Shown: positions 34,601-48,502, numbered from the stretch's first letter. The stretch is 64,000 nt of DNA from Aegilops tauschii subsp. strangulata (GCF_002575655.3 NC_053037.3:571804880-571868879); one strand, 5' to 3'. Notes: generated from the sequence alone by a model not told the origin. A program made the numbers and translations.

Positions 34601-36808
34601 GCTGAGTATATTTACTTGATGAAACACAAGTCTGAATTATTGAAAGGTTTAAGTAATTTCAAAGTGAAGTTGAAGATCGTCGTGACAAGAGGATAAAATG
34701 TCTATGATATGATCATAGAGATGAATATCTGAGTTACGAGTTTGGCACACAATTAAGACATTGTGGAAATTGTTTCACAACAAATACCGCCTAGAACACC
34801 ATAGTGTGATGGTGTGTCCGAACATCATAACTGCACCCTATTAGATATGGTGCATACCATGATGTGTCTTATCGAATTACCACTATCGTTTATGGGTTAG
34901 GCATTAGAGACAACCGCATTCACTTTAAATAGGCCACCACGCAATTCCTTTGAGACGACACCGTATGAACTATGGTTTATAGAAACCTAAGCTGTCGTTT
35001 CTTAAAAGTTTGGGGCTGCGACGCTTATGTGGAAAAGTTTCAGGCTGATAAGCTCGAACCCAAAGCGGATAAATGCATCTTCATAGAATACCCAAAACAG
35101 TTGGGTATACCTCCTGTTTCAGATCTGGAAGCAAAAGTGATTGTTTCAAGAAACGGGTCCTTTCTCGAGGAAAAGTTTCTCTTGAAAGCATTGAGTGGGA
35201 GGATGGTGGAGACTTGATGAGCTTATTGAACCGTCACCTCAACTAGTGTGTAGCAGGTCACAAGAAGTTGTTCCTGTGGCACCTACACCAATTGAAGTGG
35301 AAGCTTATGATAGTGATCATGAAACTTCGGATCAAGTCACTACCAAACCTCGTAGGACGACAAGGATGCGTACTACTTCAGAGTGGTACGTAATCCTGTC
35401 TTGGAAATCATGTTGCTAGACAACAATGAACATACGAGCTATGGAGAAGCGATGGTGGGCCCAGATTCCGACGAATGGCTCGAGGCCATAAAATCCGAGA
35501 GAGGATCCATGTATAAAAAACAAAGTATAGACTTTGGAAGAACTACTTGATGGTCGTAAGGCTGTTGGGTGCAGATGGATTTTAAAAGGAAGACGGACAA
35601 TGATGGTAAGTTTCACCATTAAGAAAGCTCGACTTGTCCTTAAGATGTTTTCTGACAAGTTCAAGGAGTTGACTGCGATGAGACTTTCTCACTCGTAGTG
35701 ATGCTAAGAGTCTGTTGGAATTATATGAGCAGTTACTACATTATTTATGAAATCTTGCAGATAGGATGTCAAAACATTGTTTCCTCGACGATTTTCTCGA
35801 GGAAAGGTTGTATGTGATACAACCAGAAGGTTTTGTCAATCCTGAAATATGCTAACAAGTATGCAAAGCTCCAGCAGTCCTTCTAAGGGCTGGAGTAAGC
35901 ATCTCAGAGTTGGAATGTACGCTTCGATGAGATGATCAAAGATTTTGGGTTTTACAAAGTTTATGAGAAACTTGTATTTCCAAAGAAGTGAGTGGGAGCA
36001 CTATAGAATTTTGATGAGTATATGTTGTTAACATATTGTTGATCAGAAATGATGTAGAATTTCTGGAAAGCATACAGGGTTATTTGAAAAGTGTTTTTCA
36101 ATGGACAACCTGGATTAAGCTACTTGAACATTGAGCATCAAGATCTATAAGGATAGATCAAAAACGCTTAATAGTGCTTTCAAATGAATACATACCGTGA
36201 CAAGATTTTGAAGGAGTTCAAAATAGATCAGCAAAGGAGTTCTTGGTTGTGTTACAAGGTGTGAGTATTGAGTAAGACTCAAAACATGACCACGGCAGAA
36301 GAGAGAGAAAGGACGAAGGTTGTCCCCTATGCTTTAGACGTAGGCTCTACAGTATGATATGCTGTGTACCGCACCTGAAGTGTGCCTTGCCATGAGTCAG
36401 TCAAGGCGTACAAGAGTGATCCAGGAATGGATCACATGACAGCGGTCGAACTTATCCTTAGTAACTAGTGGACTAAGGAATTTTCTCGATTATGGAGGTG
36501 GTAAAAGAGTTCGTCGTAAAGGGTTACGTCGATGCAAACTTTGACACTAATCCAGATGACTCTGAGTAGTAAACCGGATTCGTATAGTGGAGCAGTTATT
36601 TGGAATAGCTCCAAGTAGTAGCGCGTGGTAGCTGCATCTACAAGATGACATAGAGATTTGTAAAGCACACACGGATCTGAAAGGTTCAGACCCATTGACT
36701 AATAACCTCTCTCACAAGCGAGATATGAACAAACCCCATGAGTGTTGGATTCATTACAATCACATAGTGATGTGAACTAGATTATTGACTCTAGTGCAAG
36801 TGGGAGAC
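31689..36808 (+). pseudogene. Copia internal region 1, degenerate gag-pol
   Basis: Begins with TGGCATCATGAGC (31690-31702), a weakened initiator-Met tRNA primer site. Gag-like text appears near 33025-33130 (VDSRNYAD, RIVLIAA). Zinc-knuckle/protease-like remnants appear near 33700-33900, an integrase C-terminus at 34990-35215 (FLKVWGCDAYVEKFQADKLE), and RT/RNase H remnants at 35400-36700. No frame stays open beyond about 240 bp in sense, and there are many indels relative to an intact copia element. The same lesions recur in internals 0 and 2, so this was a non-autonomous sequence before the array formed. It ends in the tract AGTGGGAGAC before LTR2. Confidence 0.75.
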
Positions 36809-38555
36809 TGTTGGAAATATGCCCTAGAGGCAATAATAAAATGGTTATTATTGTATTTCCTTGTTCATGATAATTGTGTATTGTTCATGCTATAATTGTA
36901 TTAACTGGAAACCGTAATACATGTGTGAATACATAGACCACAACATGTCCCTAGTAAGCCTCTAGTTCACTAGCTCATTGATCAATAGATGGTTATGGTT
37001 TCCTGACCATGGACATTGGATGTCATTGATAACGGGATCACATCATTAGGAGAATGATATGATGGACAAGACCCAATCCTAAGCATAGCACAAGATCGTT
37101 TAGTTCGTTTGCTAAGAGCTTTTCTAATGTCAAGTTTCATTTCCTTAGAGCATGAGATTGTGCAACTCCCGGATACCGTAGGAATGCTTGGGGTGTACCA
37201 AACGTCACAACGTAACTGGGTGGCTATAAAGGTGCATTACAGGTATCTCCGAAAGTGTCTGTTGGGTTGGTACGAATCGAGACTGGGATTTGTCACTCCG
37301 TATGACGGAGAGGTATCTCTGGGCCCACTCGATAATGCATCATCATAATGAGCTCAATGTGACTAATGAGTTAGCCACGGGATCATGCGTTACGGAACGA
37401 GTAAAGAGACTTGCCGGTAATGAGATTGAACGAGGTATTGGGATACCGACGATCGAATCTCTGGCAAGTAACATAACGATAGACAAAGGGAATTGTATAC
37501 GGGATTGACTGAATCCCCGACATCGTGGCTCATCCGATGAGATCATCGTGGAACATGTGGGAGCCAATATGGGTATCCAGATCCCGCTATTGGTTATTGG
37601 CCGGAGAGGTGTCTCGGTCATGTCTGCATGGTTCCCGAAACCGTAGGGTCTACACACTTAAGGTTCGGTGACGCTAGAGTTGTTATGGGAAATAGTATGT
37701 GGTTACGGAAGGTTGTTCGGAGTCCCGGATGAGATCCCAGACGTGATGAGGAACTCCGGAGTGGTCCGGAGGTGAAGATCAGTATATTGGACGAAGGGTA
37801 TTGGAGTCCAGAATTGTTCTGGGAGTACCGGGTGACGACCAGCGTGTCCGAAAGGGGTTTCGGAGGTCCCGACAAGCATTGGGGGGGCATTATCGGCCAA
37901 TGGGAGGGGGCACATCAGCCCACTAAGGGGCTGTGCGCCCCTCCCACCCCATCTCGCGTAACGTGGAGAGGTGGGGGCACCTTCCCTAGGGCAGCCACCC
38001 CTCCCGGCTTGGGGGGGAAGTTTCCTAGGGGTGGGGGCGCGCAAACCCATCTAGGGTTTCCCCTGTGGCCGCCGCCCCTCCCCTAGGGAACCCTAGGGCG
38101 TCTCCTCCAGCCCCTTCCCCCTATATATAGTGAGGGAGAGAGAGGGCAGCCGCAGCCCCTTGCCTGTCGCAGCCCTCTCCTCCTCCAACTCCTCCTCCTC
38201 CATAGTGCTTAGCGAAGCTCTGCCGGAGAACCACGAGCTCCATCGCCACCACGCCATTGTGCTGCTGGAGTTCTCCCTAAAGCTCTCCTCTCCCCTTGCT
38301 GGATCAAGAAGGAGGAGACGTCCCCGGGCTGTACGTGTGTTGAACGTGGAGGCGCCATCCATTCGGCGCTAGATCGGATCTTCCGCGATTTGAATCGCCC
38401 CGATTACGACTCCATCAACCGCGTTCTTGTAACGCTTCCGCTTAGCGATCTTCAAGGGTATGAAGATGCTCTCCCTCTCTCTCGTTGCTAGCATCTCCTA
38501 GATTGATCTTGGTGACACGTAGGAAAATTTTGAATTATTGCTACGTTACCCAACA
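36809..38555 (+). repeat. Copia LTR2
   Basis: 1747 bp with the same termini as LTR1 and LTR3 and a TATA motif at 38122-38130. It serves as 3' LTR of internal 1 and 5' LTR of internal 2, because a primer-site-like TGGCATCATGAGC follows at 38557-38569. Confidence 0.9.
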
Positions 38556-39451
38556 GTGGCATCATGAGCTAGGTCTATGCGTAGATTCTATGCACGAGTA
38601 GAACACAAAGTAGTTGTGGGCGATGATTTGTTCAATTTTCTTGCCGTTACTAGTCTTATCTTGATTCGGCGGAATTGTGGGATGAAGCGTCCCAGACCGA
38701 CCTTACACGTACACTTACGTGAGACAGGTTCCACCAACTGACATGCACTTGATGCATAAGGTGGCTAGCGGGTGTCTGTCTCTCCCACTTTAGTCAGATC
38801 GGATTCGATGAAGAGGGTCCTTATGAAGGGTAAATAGCAATCGGCATATCACCGTTGTGGCTTTTTGCGTAGGTCAGAAACGTTCTTGCTAGAAACCCAT
38901 AGCAGCCACGTAAAACATGCAACAACAATTAGAGGACGTCTAACTTGTTTTTGCAGGGTATGCTATGTGATGTGATATGGCCAAAAGGATGTGATGAATT
39001 ATATATATGTGATGTATGAGAATGATCATGTTCTTGTAATAGGAATCACGACTTGCATGTCGATGAGTATGACAACCGGCAGGAGCCATAAGAGTTGTCT
39101 TAATTTATTGTATGACCTGCGTGTCAATGAAAAACGCCATGTAATTACTTTAGTTTATTGCTAACCGTTAGCCATAGTAGTAGAAGTAATAGTTGGCGAG
39201 ACAACTTCATGTAGACACGATGATGGAGATCATGATGATGGAGATCATGGTGTCATGCCGGTGACGAAGGTGATCATGCCGCGCCTCGAAGATGGGGATC
39301 AAAAGGAGCAAGATGATATTGGCCATATCATGTCACTTTATGATTTTCATGTGATGTTTGTCATGTTTACATCTTATTTGCTTAGAACGACGGTAGCTTA
39401 AATAAGATGATCCCTCACTAAAATTTCAAGAGATGTGTTCCCTCTAACTGT
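38556..39451 (+). mobile_element. Copia internal region 2, left part
   Basis: Matches 31689-32580 of internal 1 closely, including the GATGATGGAGATCATGATGATGG repeat near 39220. It is interrupted after CTCTAACTGT by the chromovirus array and continues at 55711. Confidence 0.85.
39447..39451 (+). other. Target-site duplication ACTGT, left
   Basis: ACTGT is repeated at 55706-55710. In uninterrupted internal 1 the same place reads CTAACTGTGCACC once (about 32577-32589). This proves a single integration site for everything between 39452 and 55705. Confidence 0.95.
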
Positions 39452-42400
39452 TGTAACGACCTGACCAGAAATCGGTCAAGTCTATGTGTAGCTGTACCAT
39501 CCCAAGATCATGCTGGCACACACAGTACATTGCTGCAAAGATTCAAAGTTCAATCACACCTGAATTTATTACACGATTCTCATATCGAGTCTTTATTACA
39601 TCATAATAAATTCGGCCGAAGGCCAACTCATGAGAAATAAACTAAATAAAGCTGCGGAAGCGTAGACGAATAGCGAGTCCATCCGACTCCATAGGGCAAT
39701 CGCCAAGCGTGGATCGAAGCCTCACTCCTGATCGGAAAACTCCTCTGCAACATAAGACGTTGCAGCCGTGTAGGTCAGCATTTTGAATATGCCGGCAAGT
39801 CATGAAGAGAGAACAACAATAAAATTTCTAATACTATATGCAATTTGGCTGTGGGGCTCTAAGTTTCATTGTTTTGCGAAAAAGCCGGTTTTTTCCTACA
39901 ACAAGGACTTGTTTGCAATTACTACAAAATTGTTGGTAGTTATTGAGATGGTTCCGCCAACCAATGTCTCGTTCCCAATTATTAAATAACCCCCTCAATT
40001 AATTTATTAAGTTCAGTGTTGAGATATCCGAAATACTCCAATTCCAGAAGCTCATTTGTCCGTAACCGGGGACACGGCTAATCGATAGGGTTGTTACTCT
40101 GCAGAGGTTTGTGCACTTTACCCGCAAGAATCGTCCCTCCTTTAAGTCTTCGCACTGCCTGGTGTTTGAAGACGGGACGAATGAAACAGGGTCTTCCGAA
40201 GAGTTCCTCTGGGCCACTGCCGGTGCCCATCCAATCCTACCGTTCTTCTACATCTCATAGCACTGTCCGTCCAGAGTCACGCCTAGGGTCGACCAAGCCA
40301 GAGCCCATAATAGCTTGCGGCTGCACAGGTAAGCTTCCGGTCAATGGGGTATCCATCCGTCTCTTCGTGGCTGGGTGAAGCTTTCCGCAAGATGTCATGG
40401 AGCTTCTCCATACATCCCGGCCATCCGCTGGTTTCTCCAGGGTGCCCGTCAACCGTCCTCCACCCAGTAGTGAATTTTGAAGTCCATCTTGAGCTTGATG
40501 TCATGGGGTTTTCATCATCTTGACTCTCGCATCTCCCTTATGAATCACTCAACGAACCCCGTCTACGAGCATAGCAAAATAAACTACATCGTCCCGGGCA
40601 TTGGTAACCAGGGAGAAGGGTTCATCCTACCTCATGATACTACTCAAGAACATAACTTAACAAAATTCTCCTACTGCATTCATGGTGGGGAGGTATAACT
40701 CTAATGCAATAAAATCATAGGTATTGTAAAAACATGATCAAATGACTTGCCTGGCTGACGGTCTTCGAAAGCTAGCGACTCGTAATAGCAGGCTTCGCAC
40801 TCCGGAAATTCTACCGAGTCAAACAATAGCACAAATAAGTATAGCACAATATAACATAACAGCAAGTTGAAGTAAACACCCACGTACTCAAACCAAAACC
40901 AAAGAAAAACTCGGAGAAAGCAAATCAAGGTTTTCATCATATCAAGCAACAACTAAGAAATAGTTTTACACAACTAAAACTTTTCTTAACAGAACCTAAG
41001 CATTGGTTTTGCTAACTAACAGAAGGAAAAACATCATACAAACTAGGAGCAAAAAGAATCACATCAAAAGCTATTATAGAACTCCTATTATGCCTAAAAC
41101 AATCCTAGCAAAGAAAATAAAATAAAAGTTTTATTCTACTGTAAATAAAAGTTCATCCTCTGTAGCTACAGAAACTAATCTAAAATAAACTATAAAATAA
41201 TAAAAAATAACATAATTTACTAACTAGAACAGTAGGAAAACAGCAGCTAGCTAAATAAACAAGAAAAACTTGATTTCGACATAAAACTAATTGTTTATTA
41301 AATCTGAAATACCCAAACAAGTTCCTACTGCTAGGCATGGTCAAAACTAAGCAGTAGCAAAAAGAATCACTAAAAAATAATAATCCTAGCTCAATTTGTG
41401 GCAGAAAAACTAATCTGTCTAAATCTAATATAAAACTATTTCTAATAATTTAAACATGGCTGAACATATTTTCTACAGAAACTACAACAAATTTTCAAAC
41501 TCACAAAAAAAGAATCAACTAAAAATAATGAACCAACTAAAAGAAATAGCAAAAACAAAAACAGAACTATTCTGCTAAAAACATAAACTGAAAAAAAACA
41601 ACTAGCGCCGCTGGGCTATCTAACGCTCAGGCGTAATATAACCTAGAGGTGCCCGCAGCTAAACAAAAAACCGACCGGTTTGATCTAATCTGAACCAGTA
41701 ACTAAACCCAAAAAAACCGTAACTAAACCGGCCTTTTAAATAAAAACGTACCCCTTCGTAGATCTAATCTACAGCGTAGGTTTCTGATCTAACAGCGGAG
41801 GGGCTCCGGTGGCTTACTGCGGTGGTCGGCGGCAACGGCGACTCGGGTGTTGGCGGCGCGGCTGCTCCGGTGGTCCTGGGCGGCGGCGGAGACGTCAGGC
41901 GGGTGCGGCGGCTCGAGGGGAGGTCGGGGGCGGCCTTGGTGGAGCTCGGGGACGTCGGAGTCGATCGGGGCGAGCTCGGGTGAGCTCCTGCTCCGGCGGG
42001 CGGCGGACGAGCTCGGGACGATGGCGTCGGGGGCTCCTGGGCAGGTAGATGGTGTCAGGGGGGTTCGCGTGGAAGCGGCGGTTCCGGTGGAGTGGTAGGG
42101 AAGGGCAGGGGGTGCTCACCGGCGGCGAAAGTGGCGGTGAACCGAGGCAGCGGCGGCGAGATGCGAACGGAGAGGCCGACGGCTCTGTTGGGTTTCGGGC
42201 GTAGGGTTTTAGGGGGTTCGAGGGAGGAGAGGCATAGGTATTTATAGGACATCAACTTGGGGGAGGGGGCGGCTTCGGAGCGCGATCGCGGGAAGATCGG
42301 AACCGCGGCGGCGCTCGGGCGTGCTCCGGAGCGGCATAGCGTGGGCGAGGGGGAAAGAGAGAGGGCGGGCCCGGGGCGTCAGCGAGAGAAAGAGGGGAGG

Positions 42401-42971
42401 GGCGAGCGGACGACCGAGGCGGAGGGGATTCGGGCGTCGGCGCTGGGGCAGGCCGGCTCGGCGTCGGTGGGCTGCGCCTGGCCCGCTGGTGGGCTGCGCG
42501 CGGCGCGGGCTGGGCCGGTTAGCCTGGCTGGCGCCTGAGGCTTTCCCCTTTTTTTTGAAATAGAGGGAAGGAAAAATATAAAAAAATATATATATTATTT
42601 TTATATAGGACATATATATCAAAATTCTCAGGGGAATTAATCCTACAACGTGGACATTTTTCCAGGGGTAAAACTCAAACTAAAAAAAACAATTTCTGGA
42701 AATCCCAAATAAAATTCAAATTTGAATTCAAACTTTTTGGCAATACGTTTATTCTGACATTTTTGGAGTGTCATGTTAGCTCCTCTCATACTTTTGATCA
42801 AGTATTAGTCAGGGATATTTGAAATAAATTTCAATGCCAAATCAAGTTCAATTCACAACACAAACTCAACTGCCTCTAAAATTTTCAAATGCCACTCAAT
42901 TTCAATCAAAATGCATAGATGCTTAACTAATAATTGTAAAACATTCCAAATTGAAAATTTGGGATGTTACA
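39452..42971 (-). repeat. Chromovirus LTR-a (3' LTR of copy 1)
   Basis: 3520 bp. A TATA-like CTATAAATAC lies at 42247-42238 on minus. The GC-rich part (41800-42540) encodes nothing consistent. Positions 41000-41620 are very A-rich on +. It is near-identical to LTR-b by eye apart from small indels. Confidence 0.9.
42238..42247 (-). promoter_or_regulatory. LTR-a TATA box
   Basis: Minus strand CTATAAATAC; its equivalent in LTR-b is at 51316-51307. Transcription of the element would run toward lower coordinates. Confidence 0.6.
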
Positions 42972-42983
42972 AAGCTACCCACC

Positions 42984-45900
42984 TTAAGATGAATCTCGCC
43001 CTCGAGATTCGGGTTGGCTAGCAAATAGGTGCGCGTGGTCTCGGCGGAGGTCTTCTTCTCGCTCCCAGGTGGCTTCCTCCTCGGAATGATGACTCCACAG
43101 AACCTTGCAAAACTTGATGATCTTGCTGCGGGTGACTCTGTTTGCAGTCTCGAGAATTCAGACGGGTTTCTCCTCATAAGTCAGATCACTGTCGAGCTGT
43201 ATGGCCTCTAGGGGCACTGTGTCTCTCAACGGAATTTCGGTCATCTCAGCATGGCATTTCTTCAGCTGAGAAACATGGAAGACATCGTGAACTCCGGACA
43301 ATCCTTCCGGCAATTCCAGCTTGTAAGCGACTTCTCCACGACGTTCGAGGATTTTGTAGGGGCCAATGAACCTGGGTGCCAACATTCCTTTAACACCAAA
43401 CCTCTTGATTCCACGAAGTGGGGACACACGGAGATACGCTCGGTCTCCAACTTCATACGTTATCTCCTTGCGTTTACTGTCGACATAACTCTTCTGTCTC
43501 GACTGTGCTATCTTGAGTCTATCTCGAATCAGCTTGACCTTCTCTTCGGAGTCTCTGATAAGATTGGGACCAAAAAGTTTTCGGTCTCCAACACCATCCT
43601 ACAGCAATGGTGTTCTACACCTCCTTCCGTATAGAGCTTCGAAAGGGGCCATCTTCAGACTGGTCTGATAGCTGTTGTTGTACGAGAATACTGCATATGG
43701 CAAATTGTCATCCCAGCTAGACCCATAGTCTAGCGCACAGGCTCTCAACATGTCCTCCAAAATCTGGTTGACTCTCTCAGTCTGTCCATCTGTCTGCCGA
43801 TGAAAAGCTGTACTGAACTCCATCCTCGTACCCAAAGTTTCATGCAACTGATTCCAAAACTTTGAGGTAAATTGTGTTCCTCTAGCTGACACAATACTCC
43901 TCGGAACTCCATGCAGACATACGATCCTGGTCATGTATATCTTGGCTAACTTAGCGCTGGTATATGTGGTCTTCACGGGAATGAAATGAGCTAACTTGGT
44001 CTAGCGATCAACCACTACCCACACAGAATCATAACCTGAACGGGTCCTCGGTAATCCTGTGATAAAATCCATTCCAAGTTTTTCCCATTTCCACTCGGGT
44101 ATCGGCAAAGGTTGAAGTAACCCTGCCGGCTTCTGATGTTCCGCCTTTACTCGCTTACAAATATCGCATACTACTACGTACTCGGCAATATCCTTCTTCA
44201 TACCTGTCCACCAGAAACTTTCCTTCAAATCCAGATACATCTTGGTGTTGCCTGGGTGAATCGAGTACGGGGAATCATGGGCCTCCTGAAGAATTAACTT
44301 CCTGACCTCTGGGTCATTAGGCACATAGATGCGATCCTCAAACTATAAAGTTCCATGCTCATCTTCACGAAAACCTTTCGCCTTTCCGTTACACATCTTT
44401 TCCTTTATCTCTGCATTTCCCTTGTCTGTCTTCTGGGCTTCACGGATTCTTTCGGTCAGAGTGGACTGTATATCCAAGGTGGCGACAAATCCTCTCGGTA
44501 CTATCTCCAGTCGGAGCTCTCTGATATCGTCGGCTAATTCCTGAGGTAATCCTCCAGCTATGAGGGTGTTCACATAACTTTTACGGCTCAAGGCATCTGC
44601 TACAACATTTGCCTTCCCTGGGTGATAATGCAATCTCATGTCATAGTCCTTGATCAATTCAAGCCATCTCCTCTGCATGAGGTTCAATTCCTTCTGCGTG
44701 AAAATATACTTCAGGCTCTTATGATCTGTGTAAACATCACAACTGTTTCCGACAAGGAAATGTCTCCAGGTCTTGAGTGCGTGCACTACGGCTGCTAACT
44801 CCAAATCGTGTGTGGCATAATTTATCTCGTGAGGTCGTAGCTGTCTGGAGGTATAAGCTACAACTTTTCCTTCCTACATGAGCACTCCTCCGAGTCCTTG
44901 ACGAGAAGCGTCACAATATACCTGGTAATCCTTGTGTATGTCCGGCAAAATTAGCACCAGGGCGGTAACCAAACGTTTCTTCAGCTCCTGAAAACTGGCT
45001 TCACAATCCTTGGTCCAAATGTACTTGGCTTCCTTCTTCAACAGCTCAGTCATGGGCTTGGCAATCTTGGAGAAATTCTCAATAATCCTCCGATAATATC
45101 CTGCGAGTTCGAGAAAACTGCGGATCTCCTTGACTGAGGTGGGGGACTGCCAGTTGGTGACCGATTCGACCTTGGTGGGCTCGACTGCTATTCCTTCTCC
45201 TGAAATAACATGTCCGAGGAATCCGACTTCCTTCAGCCAAAATTCACATTTGCTGAACTTGGCATATAACTGATGTTCCCGGAGTTTCTCGAGAACTAGA
45301 CGCAGATGTTCCTTATGCTCTTCCTCGCTCTTGGAGAAAACCAATATGTCATCGATGAACACCACGACAAACTTGTCCGGTTATTCCATAAATACCTTGT
45401 TCATCATGCTCATGAAATACGCAGGGGCATCAGTTAATCCGAATGACATGACGGTATACTCATATAAACCATACCTGGTGGTGAAAGCTGTTTTGGGTAT
45501 ATCCTGTTCACGAATCTTCAACTGATGATACCCTGATCGAAGATCGATCTTGGAGAATACCTTGGCTCCAACTAGTTGATCAAATAAATCATTAATCATC
45601 GGCAGAGGGTACTTGTTCTTGATGGTCACATCGTTCAATGAACGATAATCCACAACCATTCTCAGGGTTCCATCCTTCTTCTCTACCAAAAGAACTAGGG
45701 CTCCCCAAGGTGACGAGCTTGGGCGAATATATCCTTTCTCCAATAGCTCCTTAATTTGCTTCTTGATCTCTTCCAAATCATTCGGGGGTATCCGATAGGG
45801 TCTCTTGGATATTGGGGTTGTGCCGGGCAATAACTCAATCAAAAAATCAATGTCTCTGTCCGGTGGCATTCCTGGTAATTCCTCTGGAAACACATCGGGA

Positions 45901-47402
45901 AAATCATGCACTGCGGGCACTTCCTCCTGAACAACACCCGTGAGGGAATTCACCCGATTCTTCATCGGTGTGCGTCTGGATACATACTTGATCCTTTTCT
46001 GCTCCGGGGTGGTGAGCAAAATCGTCTTGCGAGCACAGTCGATGTTTCCTTCAAACTTGGTCAACCAATCCATGCCTAGAATTACATCCAAACTCTGGGA
46101 TTCCAATACTATGAGGTCTGCGGGAAAATCATGGTTTCCGATGCTGAGGGTCGAATGACAGCCTAAGCCTGCCGTCATCTCTCCTCCTGGGGAAGTGACC
46201 TGAAGAGGGGTTCTAAGGGTTCTAGTGGGCAACCCGTACTTTTCCACAACTACCCTTGATATGAATGAATGCGTTGCACCGGAATCAAAGAGTACCAATA
46301 CTGGATGTGAATTTAATAAAAACTTACCAACCACAGTGTCTGGCTGATCATAGACGTCCTCCACATCAAGCTGATTCACCTGAGCACGAGAAAAAGGGTT
46401 GGGCTTCTTTGCTGAGCTTCCATTGCCGTTGCCATTTCCATTCCTCTGCTTGGCCTCCGGACAATCGGTGGCATAGTGTCCTGTCTGCTGGCACTTGAAA
46501 CAGGTGATATGACTTAGATCCTTCTGAGCCGGAGCGGGACGGTGCTGGTTGCCATTGCCTCCATTGCCTGACTTGGAGTTGTTGTCGTGGTTGCGATTGT
46601 GCCCATTCCCTCCATGGTTATGTCCTCCATGATTATGTCCTCCATGGGTGTGATGGGTATGTCCTCCTGAGTATGGGGTATAGCGGGGCTTCTGCTGAGC
46701 TCCGGAGTTGTACTTTCCCAGGCCATATTTCCGCTTGCGGCTATCAATCAACTGCTGCTTGCCTTCAAGTATGGTGGCCTTGTCTACCAGCTCCTGGTAG
46801 TTGTTGAAGGTAGCCACCATTAGCTGCATTCCTAGCTCATCATTGAGTCCCTCGAGAAACTTCTTTTGCTTTGCGGCATCTGTGGCCACATCATCTGGGG
46901 CATAGCAAGATAATTTGCTGAACTCATCCACGTACTGCCCCACAGTACGGTTTCCCTGGCGTAAGTTGCGGAACTCACACTTCTTCAGACTCATGGCTCC
47001 AGCTGAGACATGAGCGGTGCGGAAGGCCTGCTGGAACTCAGCCCATGTCACGGTGGCGGCCGGATAAGTGGCGGTGTAGTTCTCCCACCAAGAAGTTGCG
47101 GGTCCATCAAGCTGATGTGCGGCAAAGCGCACCTTCTCTGCATCGGTGCATCCAGCAGTGGCTAACTCCCTTCCGACCTTGCGGAGCCAATCATCGGCCA
47201 CAATCAGCTCAGTGCTGCTAGAGAACACTGGCGGATTCAGCCTTAGGAAGCGTGTCAAGTTGTCAACAGGGGGTGGTGGCGGAGGATTGTTGTTGTTGTT
47301 GTTCTGGTTCTGGATGAGCATCTGCATCAGGGCATTCTGCTGCTGGATCAGCTGGGTGAGCTCCGGCGGAAAGTTGAAACCGGGGTCATGTCTCGGAGGC
47401 AT
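42984..47402 (-). pseudogene. Chromovirus gag-pol, copy 1
   Basis: One unshifted frame from ATG 47402 ([18 protein letters not shown]; an upstream in-frame ATG lies at 47441) to TAA 42986-42984. In order: gag with poly-N/P linker, His/Gly-rich stretch and CCHC knuckle [14 protein letters not shown] (46502-46461); protease [10 protein letters not shown] (near 46280); reverse transcriptase with FIDDILVFS (near 45350); RNase H ([11 protein letters not shown]); integrase with HHCC (H-P-Y-S-I-H, C-D-I-C) and DDE region; chromodomain-like tail (HHSEEEATWEREEDL). Breaks: TAA 45383, TAG 44876, TAG 44345, TAG 44003, TAG 43601, TGA 43160. The second catalytic Asp of integrase is Ala (VSARG, 43886-43884; copy 2 has VSDRG). 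It is non-functional but young, with no frameshift. Confidence 0.9.
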
Positions 47403-47609
47403 CTGGTGTTTTGGAGTGGATGAGAAATTAGAATAGAACAAGGGTCTAATGAGAAAATAGCACTACCCATATGAATGCACAATCATAATCACACCAATCA
47501 TTTATTCATTCATATCAAACAAGGTTCAATCTGGGATCACAAAAATCTCACGACTAATCGAAAATAACGGCCTAACTGATCGACGAAAAAACAATAACAT
47601 GGCGGTCGA

Positions 47610-48371
47610 CTAAATGTCTTCATCAATTATTCTTGCGTCCTCCGGTGCGGCGTCCTCTGGTGCGGTGTCTCCTCTTGCGGCTTCCTTCGGTGGAGCTCTC
47701 TTCATAATCCTGGTCATTGCTCACGAGAGGTCCATCATCTCCACTCGGAAAAAGGTCTTCTCCAGGTCTATCTTCTCCTCCAGTGTGGCAATATATTTAT
47801 CCCGGACCTCGATTCTCTCCATAAAATCCTTGACTTCTTCTTCATGTTCAAGGAAGTCAGCGCGTGCTTTCTCCTCCAGTTCCAGTTCACGGAACAACAA
47901 CCTTCTGTGTACCTTCGAGTTTCGGCGCGTCTGGATTTCCCGGTTCCTGATGAGACTCTCCAAGTCTTGGACATATGAACGAATGGAGTCGTCCTCTACG
48001 GTACGGATGATATCTCCATTCCTAGCTCTGCGAGAAATCATGGCGAGGTCTGATGGGTCGAGCTCGGCCCTGTACTCTTCTCGGAGATGTCCAAGTGCAC
48101 GATAAATCGCCATGTATCTTCCGAGAATCCAAGTGAAATCGGTAAACTCAAAGTCAATGGGCTCTGAATGTCCTCCGAAGGTCCTCCCTTGAATGTGCAC
48201 CATAATCCTGTAGCGGGTATCTGTCGGAAGTGCATTGATAGGCTTCCCGGTGATGGAAGGCAGGGCAATCTTCAGATTCTTCACGATCTGAACCAGCTTC
48301 TTGCCGAGAAGCATCGTCTCATCTGGATGGCAAAACTCCGGTAGCAGAACTGGGGTGAACTCGGCGGCCAT
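47610..48371 (-). CDS. Extra ORF upstream of gag, coiled-coil-like
   Basis: ATG 48371 opens 253 codons ending TAG 47610-47612, with one in-frame TGA at 47723-47721 after residue 216. The N-terminal half (AAEFTPVLLPEF, GKKLVQIVKNLKIALP) looks folded. The C-terminal half is rich in E, R and K with heptad-like spacing (RRLLFRELELEEKARADF), so a coiled coil is likely. It lies between the primer site and gag on the same strand, about 200 bp before gag. I recall similar ORFs in Triticeae chromoviruses but know of no established function. Copy 2 has lost this region. It might assist particle assembly or RNA binding; that is a guess. Confidence 0.6.
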
Positions 48372-48502
48372 CTAGAATGTTGAAAATCGGAGAGAAGTCA
48401 GAAATGAACAGGGGAGAATTACGGAAAGATAAGGACATAAAATAAAATAGTCCCTTCCTATGGCTTTCCAATCCTAGGGGTTACGTCCTACGGTCAGCGA
48501 GT

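Noticed and set aside
41809..42622. GC-rich Arg/Gly/Pro frames
   Set aside because: They fall in chromovirus LTRs, recur only because the LTR recurs (50862-51659, 55040-55357), and run on both strands.
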